NCBI GenBank assembly: GCA_036501345.1
Contig: DASYAN010000035.1
Span: forward strand, 1-13,243
Length of the DNA: 13,243 nucleotides
From: DASYAN01 sp036501345
GTDB lineage: Bacteria; Chloroflexota; Ktedonobacteria; Ktedonobacterales; Ktedonobacteraceae
Direction: 5' to 3'
The position numbers were made by a program, and so were the translations under genes. Of this stretch, positions 7,323 to 13,243 are shown piece by piece. Below the pieces are notes generated by a model that searched no databases, was not told the origin of the DNA, and saw nothing but the letters and a program-made list of their open reading frames with translations. Within the stretch, counting starts at the first letter, position 1. Each line of letters opens with the position of its first letter.

Positions 7323-9446
7323 TTACGATGCCACCCAGACCTGCGTAGTGCCGTCTCCAGAGCCAGAGGCGATGCGCTTGCCATCGGGTGACCACGCTAC
7401 TGACTCTACTGTATCAGAATGTCTATGGTAGGTGTAGACACTGCTGCCATCAGCAGCATTCCAGACCTGTACTGTTTGATCCTCGGAGCCAGAGGCGATG
7501 CGCTTGCTATCGGGTGACCACGCCACCGAGTATACCCAATTATTATGCCCCTTGTAGGTATAGACATTGCGGCCATCAGTAGCATTCCAGACCTGCGCTG
7601 TCTTATCAGCAGAGCCGGAGGCAATACACTGGCCATCGGGTGACCATGCCACCGAGTATACCCGATTATTATTATGCCCCTTGTAGGTGTAGACGTTGCT
7701 GCCATCAGTAGCATTCCAGACCTGTACTGTACCATCATTGGAGCCAGAGGCTATACGCTTGTCATCGGGTGACCACGCTACCGAGTATACCGAAGAAGAA
7801 TGCCCCTTGTAGGTGTAGATATTGCGGCCATCAGCAGCAGTCCAGACCTGCACCGTATTATCATCAGAGCCGGAGGCAACGTGCTTACCTTCGGGAGACC
7901 AGGCCACCGACTCTACCGAAGAAGAATGCCCCTTGTAGGTGTAGATATTGCTCCCGTCGGCCGCAGTCCAGACCTGCACTGTTTTATCCCAGGAGCCAGA
8001 GGCAATATGCTTGCCATCGGGTGACCAGGCCACCGACCATACGACATCGGAATGTCCCTTGTAGGTGTAGGCATTGCTGCCATCGGCAGCATTCCAGACC
8101 TGTACTGTACCATCAGTGGAGCCAGAGGCGATGCGCTTGCCATCGGGGGACCATGCTACTGACGCCACCGCATTAGAATGTCCGCGATAGATGTAGAGCA
8201 AGGTTCCGAGGGGAATACGCTGACGCGAGGTTGCAAACCAAGTGATGCCGCTCCCCACCAGAGTCAGTCCTACCAGACCCACTATCACCGTTCTGCGTGA
8301 TGGACGCCTCGTCAGTTGAAATGCAGGCATGTGAGATGGATAACCTGCAGGTGGAGTCTCAGTTGCTCGCTGGGAAGGTGGATCTGATGGTGTGATGAGA
8401 CTACTTGGTGGAAACAGCTGACTTGATGGTGGTGTTATTGGGAGGAACAGAGATGGCTGCTTCCGCTCTGACTGGCTTGTCTGCCTCAGCGTAGGCGGAA
8501 GGTTTGGAGGCGAAATAGTGATTGGTAATCCAGGAGATGGATTTAGAAGTGTGGCAAGAATGGTTGGTAATAATGGCTGGCTCGGTAGAGTGACTTCCCT
8601 TGGGGGAGTAGGTGGCTGGCTTTGTGCTGGCCGACTTGCTTGCTCCAGGGCTATGGCAAATGCCTGGACACTGGCAAACCGTTGCTTGGGATCTTTAGCA
8701 AGCGCTATCTGCACCACCTGATCTACTTCCGGTGAGATCGTCGAGATCTTCTCGTGCAAAGATGGAGGTATAACAGAGAGATGCTGTCCCACTAGTTCAG
8801 TAAACGAACCATGGAAGGGGCGATCTCCAGTGAGCCATTCGTAGACAACGATCCCCAGCGAGTATTGGTCGCTAGCCGGGCGAGGCTTGCCCTGAATCTG
8901 CTCCGGTGCCATGTATGCCATCGTCCCCGCCATCTCCTGCGCACTTTGATAGCGCGAACTCTGTGCCACCAATGCGATACCAAAGTCACTGAGGAAGATT
9001 TCGTTGCGTCGGCCCACCAACATGTTCTCAGGCTTAATGTCGCGATGGATCAGTTTCTCATCATGGGCATACTGCAAAGCCTCAGCTACTTGTTTGACAT
9101 AGGGAATGATGGTGGCGAGTGCAAGCAAGGTGCCTTTGGGATGGAGCTTGCGCAAGGTTCCATTGGGGGCATAGTCCATCACCAGGAAAGGGATTCGGCC
9201 CTCCACACCGAACTCGAGGACACGCACGATATGGGGATGGATGAGGTGAGCAATGGTACGAGCTTCAGTGCGAAACGTATCCACATCATCGCTGCCCAGT
9301 TGGGTATGGAGCACCTTGATAGCTGCCTGCGTGCCCAAGTGAATGTGTTCGCCCAGGTAGACTTCGGCGAAACCGCCTTCTCCCAGTACACCGATGAGGC
9401 GATAGTTGCCGAGCTGTTGTCCGAGACGGTTGGGGAGATTGGCCAT
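7323..9446 (-). CDS. Membrane Ser/Thr protein kinase with seven C-terminal WD40 repeats
   Basis: The product has 707 residues. The kinase domain (about 14-270) is complete: glycine loop LGEGGFAEVYLG at 21-32, K44, E61, catalytic loop HRDIKPEN at 134-141, DFG at 154-156 and APE at 180-182, so it should be active. A proline-rich linker (about 272-378) leads to a twin-arginine-like PSRRTV (R384-R385) and a single membrane helix at about 387-405. Seven WD40 units of 42 residues (one of 43) then fill 418-706, forming one beta-propeller. Topology is probably kinase inside and propeller outside, making it a Hanks-type receptor kinase. The repeats are almost identical (GHxxxVxSVAWSPDGKxIASGSxDxTVQVW), which points to recent expansion or gene conversion. 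AAGGAA sits 6 bases before the ATG, and a textbook promoter lies at 9515-9543. The FHA exporter nearby is a candidate substrate by context. Confidence 0.95.
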   Translation of the reverse strand: MANLPNRLGQQLGNYRLIGVLGEGGFAEVYLGEHIHLGTQAAIKVLHTQLGSDDVDTFRTEARTIAHLIHPHIVRVLEFGVEGRIPFLVMDYAPNGTLRKLHPKGTLLALATIIPYVKQVAEALQYAHDEKLIHRDIKPENMLVGRRNEIFLSDFGIALVAQSSRYQSAQEMAGTMAYMAPEQIQGKPRPASDQYSLGIVVYEWLTGDRPFHGSFTELVGQHLSVIPPSLHEKISTISPEVDQVVQIALAKDPKQRFASVQAFAIALEQASRPAQSQPPTPPREVTLPSQPLLPTILATLLNPSPGLPITISPPNLPPTLRQTSQSERKQPSLFLPITPPSSQLFPPSSLITPSDPPSQRATETPPAGYPSHMPAFQLTRRPSRRTVIVGLVGLTLVGSGITWFATSRQRIPLGTLLYIYRGHSNAVASVAWSPDGKRIASGSTDGTVQVWNAADGSNAYTYKGHSDVVWSVAWSPDGKHIASGSWDKTVQVWTAADGSNIYTYKGHSSSVESVAWSPEGKHVASGSDDNTVQVWTAADGRNIYTYKGHSSSVYSVAWSPDDKRIASGSNDGTVQVWNATDGSNVYTYKGHNNNRVYSVAWSPDGQCIASGSADKTAQVWNATDGRNVYTYKGHNNWVYSVAWSPDSKRIASGSEDQTVQVWNAADGSSVYTYHRHSDTVESVAWSPDGKRIASGSGDGTTQVWVAS
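7326..8195 (-). repeat. Tandem 126-base WD40-coding repeats, seven units (kinase gene)
   Basis: Seven head-to-tail units of 126 bases (one of 129) are near-identical at DNA level, for example in the segments encoding SVAWSPDGK and TVQVWNA. They also closely match the array at 9643-10512. Such arrays can gain or lose units and exchange sequence by recombination. Confidence 0.85.
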
Positions 9447-9508
9447 CTTTGCTTCCTTTGCTGATGTGGCTCTGCATGCAACATTTGGGCATCGTTCATG
9501 TAGTAACT

Positions 9509-9536
9509 AAGTGCATTATAGAGAATATATGCACTT
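9509..9536. promoter_or_regulatory. Operator-like inverted repeat over the kinase promoter
   Basis: AAGTGCAT (9509-9516) and ATGCACTT (9529-9536) are perfect 8-base complements separated by 12 bases. They overlap the -10 element and most of the spacer of the promoter at 9515-9543, the place where a dimeric repressor would block RNA polymerase. Confidence 0.55.
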
Positions 9537-9543
9537 CCGTCAA
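9515..9543 (-). promoter_or_regulatory. Sigma-70-type promoter of the WD40 kinase gene
   Basis: On the minus strand: TTGACG (9538-9543), exactly 17 bases, then TATAAT (9515-9520). This is one base off the consensus in total. It lies about 70 bases before the ATG at 9446, oriented toward the kinase gene. Confidence 0.8.
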
Positions 9544-9639
9544 GCAATCTTTGCTATGCTTCTCTCTAATTTACATGCATGTCGTCAAGCTATCGCAGAC
9601 CAAAATAATTCCAGCAGCATAGTACCACGTTATTCATAA

Positions 9640-10767
9640 TCATGGTGCCATCCAAACCTGCACCGTCTTATCACTGGAGCCAGAGGCAATACGCTTGCCA
9701 TCAGGGGACCATGCCGCCGAAAAAACTTCATCAGAGTGTCCCTTGTAGGTGTAGGCGTTACTCCCATCGGCGGCATTCCAGACCTGCACTGTATTGTCTT
9801 GGGCGCTGGAGGCAATGCGCTTGCCATCGGGCGACCACGCCACCGAGTCTACGATATCGGAGTGTCCCTTGTAAGTGTAGGGGTTGCTGCCGTCGGTTGC
9901 ATTCCAGACCTGCACTGTTTGATCCTGGGAGCCGGAGGCGATGCGCTTGCCATCGGGCGACCATGCCACTGACCATATGACATCAGTATGGCCCTTGTAA
10001 GTATAGATATTGCTACCATCGGTAGCATTCCAGACCTGAACTGTTTGATCCTCGGAGCCAGAGGCGATGCGCTTCCCATCGGGTGACCAGACTACTGAGT
10101 TAACTATATCAGGGTGGCCCTTGTAGGTGTAAGCATTGCTGCCATCGGTTGCGTTCCAGACTTGTACTGTCTTATCCCAGGATGCAGAGGCGATGCGATT
10201 CCCATCGGGTGACCATGCAGCCGACGTTACTTTGTCAGTATGTCCCTTGTAAGTGTAGGCATCGCTGCCATCGGTTGCGTTCCAGACTTGCACTGTCTTA
10301 TCCCAGGATGCAGAGGCGATGCGCTTCCCATCGGGTGACCATGCCACTGACCATACTTGATCTCCATGGCCCTTGTAGGTATAGATATTGCGGCCATTTG
10401 CAGCATCCCAGACCTGAACTGTTTTATCAGCGGAACCGGAGGCAATGTACTTACCGTCAGGTGACCACGCCACCGAGGTGATTCCATTAGCATGCCCACG
10501 ATAGGTCTCGAGTGTGGTGGAAGTAAGTGGGACACTAGGAACGGCACTCGGTGTGGCGCTAGGAGCTGGTGACGGAGAGGAGCAACTGGAGGTTGCAAAC
10601 CAGGTGATGCCACCACCTATGAGGGTCAGTCCTATCAAACCCGAAAGCACCGTTCTGCGTGAAGGACGACTCGTCAATTGATTATCTAATCGTTCAGGCT
10701 TGTGGGAGAAATGGCTTGGAGATGGAGCCTCACTCGTTGAGTCAGATGTTTGATCATGATCTGCCAT
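9640..10767 (-). CDS. Membrane-anchored seven-repeat WD40 protein without a kinase domain
   Basis: The product has 375 residues from the ATG at 10767; GAGGGA ends 9 bases upstream. A GTG at 10788 would add seven residues. After a short hydrophilic start, PSRRTV (R37-R38) and a hydrophobic segment (about 40-59) closely match the juxtamembrane part of the WD40 kinase at 7323-9446, including GGGITWFATS against GSGITWFATS. A Cys at 62 could be lipidated, but the lipobox is poor. A Ser/Pro/Ala linker leads to seven 42-residue WD40 units at about 86-373, enough for one propeller, presumably outside the membrane. The gene looks like a copy of the kinase-WD40 gene without the kinase, or the ancestor of its C-terminal half. 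It shares a 32-base promoter sequence with the oxidase-like kinase upstream. It may act as a co-receptor, decoy or scaffold; this is inference. Confidence 0.9.
   Translation of the reverse strand: MADHDQTSDSTSEAPSPSHFSHKPERLDNQLTSRPSRRTVLSGLIGLTLIGGGITWFATSSCSSPSPAPSATPSAVPSVPLTSTTLETYRGHANGITSVAWSPDGKYIASGSADKTVQVWDAANGRNIYTYKGHGDQVWSVAWSPDGKRIASASWDKTVQVWNATDGSDAYTYKGHTDKVTSAAWSPDGNRIASASWDKTVQVWNATDGSNAYTYKGHPDIVNSVVWSPDGKRIASGSEDQTVQVWNATDGSNIYTYKGHTDVIWSVAWSPDGKRIASGSQDQTVQVWNATDGSNPYTYKGHSDIVDSVAWSPDGKRIASSAQDNTVQVWNAADGSNAYTYKGHSDEVFSAAWSPDGKRIASGSSDKTVQVWMAP
9643..10512 (-). repeat. Tandem 126-base WD40-coding repeats, seven units (kinase-less gene)
   Basis: Seven 126-base units are near-identical to one another and to those at 7326-8195. 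Two neighbouring units even share the same SASWDKTVQVWNATDGS stretch, a sign of recent unit duplication or conversion. Confidence 0.85.
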
Positions 10768-10827
10768 TTTGCATGTTCCCTCATACACTATGTGATCTCT
10801 ACTATGAAACCGAGGGTTGTTACCCGT

Positions 10828-10859
10828 TTGCAGTATAGCACAAGCTGATCTGTCCTATC
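10828..10859 (-). repeat. 32-base promoter repeat, copy 1 (upstream of the WD40 protein gene)
   Basis: This stretch is identical over all 32 bases to 13212-13243. On the minus strand it contains TGCTATACT (10832-10840), an extended -10 element with the TGn motif directly before TATACT (10832-10837), about 65 bases before the ATG at 10767. It starts only 15 bases after the end of the upstream kinase gene, so the WD40 gene has its own promoter instead of relying on read-through. Confidence 0.75.
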
Positions 10860-10874
10860 TATGGATTAGACGAG

Positions 10875-13154
10875 TCAGGATGCGCTCGCTATCACCTCAG
10901 CATAATTGACCTGTGGTGGCTTGCGCATACGCAGAGCATAGGTCAACAGGCCTAGCAGGATGCTCAAGCCCATGATGGGTGTGAAGATCTGCTCTAGGAG
11001 AGTTATGCCGCTGAGTAGGGCAACAAGGAAGCCAATCACCCCGATGTTCATGCCCCAGAAGAGCACATCTTCAGCCCAGGGCCACAGTGAGCGTCGTTCT
11101 TGAGTTGCATCATTGATCAATCCAAAAATGGCATTGGTCATCACGCCAACGAAAATGGAGTGATCGAGCGCGATAAACACTCCTGTGAGCGGGTTATCGT
11201 CAGTAATTTGGCCTGCGATGAAGGAGACGGTCAGATAGATAGACAGTGCGGTAGTGATAACAATGAAAAGTGCACTGATCGCGAAGAAGCGTGAACTGTT
11301 ATGTCCAAACCAGTTCACGCGGACAATTTTTGGTGCAAAGCGAATAATATAAATGATGATACCAATAAGCAGCAATACCATGTATATTTCTTCGTACAAC
11401 GGCGGCATCAGGTCAAATAAGATACCGATACCTAGTGCCAGACCCGCTAGAAAGAACAGCATGACCTGTATGATGCCAGCCCAGGATATTTTTTGGCTAT
11501 CTGGCTGCAAACTTAACTCACTCAACGCGATGCCAATCAGTGCAAGATAGCCTGCTACCATCGTCACAGGGTGAGATCCCCCGGCACCATCGGGTAAAAA
11601 GGTAGTATCATTGGCGGATTGGAACTGGAGGAGCACCCCAAGTAGTCCGGCGAGCACGAGGGTCAGCAGTGAGGCCAGGATGGCAATTTGTGCCACGCCG
11701 ATGCGGGTCTTGCTTATTCTGGCTACAACCCAGCTCAGGAAGGCCACCATCACCAGCAGGACAGGTACTCCAAGGACGGCAAGAGCCATAGGTATCCCGC
11801 TCAGGAAAGCTAGTACATAAAGAGGAACGGATATAGCTGCGATAATGCTTGACCAGCGAATATAGTGATTAGTCCCCCGAGGAGCGCCTTCACCGAAAAC
11901 CCAGATGCTAATGGCAAAAACGCTGAGTGTGATCCAGCCAATGGTGCCTGCATGTACGTGGGTGAGCAGTACATCTGTACTGAGTGTCACAATATGTTGC
12001 CCATCCAGTAAGCCGATAGCGACAGTGATAAGGAAAACGATCATTGCTGAGATAAGCAGGATTCTGATGTCGGTACGCCAGGGGCTTGTCTGCAAACTCC
12101 AACGCGAGGTGGATGCTTTCTGATTTATTGGCGGAATTGGGGAAGATAATGGCACAGTCTCAATTGATGGGGTGTCTTCTACCGTGGATGGTTGCGCGAA
12201 CTGGGGTGGTAGAATGATCTGTTCTGAATGCTCAGGTGATGGCTGGCTGGGATGAGTGATCGTGCTTTGCATAATGGGCAACACACTCACGGATGATTGT
12301 GGAAATAGCTGTGAGGCCTGTGGATGTGCAGATACAGCTGGCGCGTCGAGGCTAGCCTGCTCCAATGCTGTTGCAAAGGCGTGGACGGAACCGAAACGGT
12401 TTTCAGGCTTCTTAGCAAGTGCTGTAAATACGATCTGTTCTATGTCCGGTGAAAGGGTGGGAAGTTGCTGGAGGAGTGAGGGTGGAGCAGTAAGAGTATG
12501 CTTGACCGCAACCTCTGTGAAGGAACCATGAAAAGGGCGGTTTCCGCTGAGCCACTCGTAGACTACAATGCCGAGGGAATACTGATCACTGGCAGGACGG
12601 GGATGGGCTTCAATCTGCTCTGGAGCCATATAGGTGATGGTTCCTGCCATATCCTTAGTACTCTGGTAGCGTGAACTCTGCGCAATCAGGGCAATGCCAA
12701 AATCGCTCAGTAGCAAGTCTCCGTTGCGACCGATAAGCATGTTTTCCGGCTTGATATCACGATGGATGAGTTTCTGATCATGGGCATATTGGAGTGCCTG
12801 AGCAATCTGCTTGACATAGGTTACTACGGTCGGCACGGAAACACGTGTACCTTTGGGATGACGTGTCCGTAGAGTACTACCAGGAGCGTAGTCCATCACG
12901 AGGTACGGAGTGTGGTCATCAATGCCGAACTCGAGGACACGCACAATATGAGGATGAATGAGGTTAGCAAGTATACGTGCCTCGCCCTGGAATTGTGCGA
13001 TGTCGCTCTCTGCGACTCGTGTATACAGTAGCTTGATGGCGGCATATGTGCCTAAATAGGTATGTTCTCCCAGGTAGACCTCTGCAAAGCCGCCTCGTCC
13101 CAGTGGGCGGAGGAGGCGATAATTACCTAATTGCTTCCCTACGCGATCTGCCAT
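10875..13154 (-). CDS. Ser/Thr protein kinase fused to a 12-helix domain resembling haem-copper oxidase subunit I
   Basis: The product has 759 residues; AGGAG ends 9 bases before the ATG. The kinase domain (about 11-268) is complete: GRGGFAEVYLG at 19-29, K41, HRDIKPEN at 131-138, DFG at 151-153, APE at 177-179. It is closely related to the kinase at 7323-9446. A Pro/Ser-rich linker (about 270-358) leads to about 12 predicted helices over 363-745, instead of WD40 repeats. Helix 2 carries THVHAGTIGWIT (H399, H401), helix 6 starts with SHPVTMVAGY (H527), and helix 10 carries LDHSIFVG (H665). The helix count and the His positions recall haem-copper oxidase subunit I, where helix 2 and helix 10 histidines bind the low-spin haem and helix 6 has HPEVY. 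The usual helix 7 His pair is not seen, so oxygen reduction is unlikely. A haem-based redox or gas sensor driving the kinase is my inference; an unrelated polytopic sensor is the alternative. Confidence 0.93.
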   Translation of the reverse strand: MADRVGKQLGNYRLLRPLGRGGFAEVYLGEHTYLGTYAAIKLLYTRVAESDIAQFQGEARILANLIHPHIVRVLEFGIDDHTPYLVMDYAPGSTLRTRHPKGTRVSVPTVVTYVKQIAQALQYAHDQKLIHRDIKPENMLIGRNGDLLLSDFGIALIAQSSRYQSTKDMAGTITYMAPEQIEAHPRPASDQYSLGIVVYEWLSGNRPFHGSFTEVAVKHTLTAPPSLLQQLPTLSPDIEQIVFTALAKKPENRFGSVHAFATALEQASLDAPAVSAHPQASQLFPQSSVSVLPIMQSTITHPSQPSPEHSEQIILPPQFAQPSTVEDTPSIETVPLSSPIPPINQKASTSRWSLQTSPWRTDIRILLISAMIVFLITVAIGLLDGQHIVTLSTDVLLTHVHAGTIGWITLSVFAISIWVFGEGAPRGTNHYIRWSSIIAAISVPLYVLAFLSGIPMALAVLGVPVLLVMVAFLSWVVARISKTRIGVAQIAILASLLTLVLAGLLGVLLQFQSANDTTFLPDGAGGSHPVTMVAGYLALIGIALSELSLQPDSQKISWAGIIQVMLFFLAGLALGIGILFDLMPPLYEEIYMVLLLIGIIIYIIRFAPKIVRVNWFGHNSSRFFAISALFIVITTALSIYLTVSFIAGQITDDNPLTGVFIALDHSIFVGVMTNAIFGLINDATQERRSLWPWAEDVLFWGMNIGVIGFLVALLSGITLLEQIFTPIMGLSILLGLLTYALRMRKPPQVNYAEVIASAS

Positions 13155-13211
13155 CTTATGTGTCTCCTCATATCTTTTGCGCCTATAATGAGATAGGAGA
13201 TGTGATCCCGC

Positions 13212-13243
13212 TTGCAGTATAGCACAAGCTGATCTGTCCTATC
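13212..13243 (-). repeat. 32-base promoter repeat, copy 2 (upstream of the oxidase-like kinase gene)
   Basis: Identical to 10828-10859 and running to the window edge, so the match may be longer. On the minus strand it holds TGCTATACT (13216-13224), an extended -10 element, about 62 bases before the ATG at 13154. The same sequence at similar distance from two neighbouring genes suggests shared control. Confidence 0.75.

Noticed and set aside
8811..9464. 217-codon open frame on the plus strand
   Set aside because: It lies wholly opposite the kinase domain of the 7323-9446 gene, has no ribosome binding site and no protein-like motifs. It is a shadow of the codon usage of the real gene.
7388..10481. 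Many short open frames on both strands in the WD40 regions
   Set aside because: They are repetitive, rich in Arg, His and Cys or Pro, and follow the 126-base repeat period of the true minus-strand genes.
7326..10512. Regular repeats suggesting a CRISPR array or satellite
   Set aside because: The 126-base period is in frame and encodes WD40 units. There are no short repeats with unique spacers.

Overview
The window looks like chromosome of a Ktedonobacteria-type Chloroflexota bacterium. This is inferred, because no rRNA or housekeeping marker is present. The reasons are two closely related Ser/Thr receptor kinases with the N-terminal style LGNYRL.GxGGFAEVYLGEH, near-identical WD40 arrays tethered by a membrane segment, a forkhead-associated (FHA)-ABC exporter, and loosely packed single-gene units with decayed genes between them.

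Layout. Positions 1-1121 (minus) hold two paralogous small multi-pass membrane proteins, the first cut by the window edge. Positions 1122-1720 are a divergent regulatory region. Positions 1721-3781 (plus) encode a 686-residue AT-rich protein with N-terminal coiled coils and a C-terminal domain whose DAE and PCxxC motifs suggest a zinc deaminase fold. Positions 3967-6612 (minus) encode an Rv1747-like exporter with two FHA domains, an ABC ATPase and an ABC2 permease. Positions 6817-7288 hold a HicB-like antitoxin gene broken by one in-frame TAA, followed by a GC-rich patch with an inverted repeat and a possible zinc-ribbon remnant. Positions 7323-9446 (minus) encode a membrane Ser/Thr kinase with seven WD40 repeats. 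Positions 9640-10767 (minus) encode its kinase-less paralogue, with the same membrane anchor and seven WD40 repeats. Positions 10875-13154 (minus) encode a second Ser/Thr kinase fused to about 12 membrane helices that resemble a degenerate haem-copper oxidase subunit I.

How the genes may work together. The right two thirds read as a phospho-signalling neighbourhood. Two membrane kinases and a kinase-less WD40 protein could sense outside or membrane conditions. The FHA domains of the exporter are the kind of module that binds phosphothreonine. In Mycobacterium tuberculosis the exporter of the same architecture, Rv1747, is a target of the kinase PknF. A 32-base promoter sequence is repeated exactly upstream of the oxidase-like kinase and the WD40 protein, so these two are probably co-regulated.

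The left part may be a second unit. The two small membrane-protein genes and the deaminase-like gene each have a promoter of the same design: tandem TTGTCCC-type half-sites 9 bases apart, abutting a TAGAAA-like -35 element, then exactly 17 bases, then TATCCT or TATGCT. This shared design is the strongest non-coding signal in the window. It suggests one regulator controls a so far undescribed set made of a predicted deaminase and small membrane proteins.
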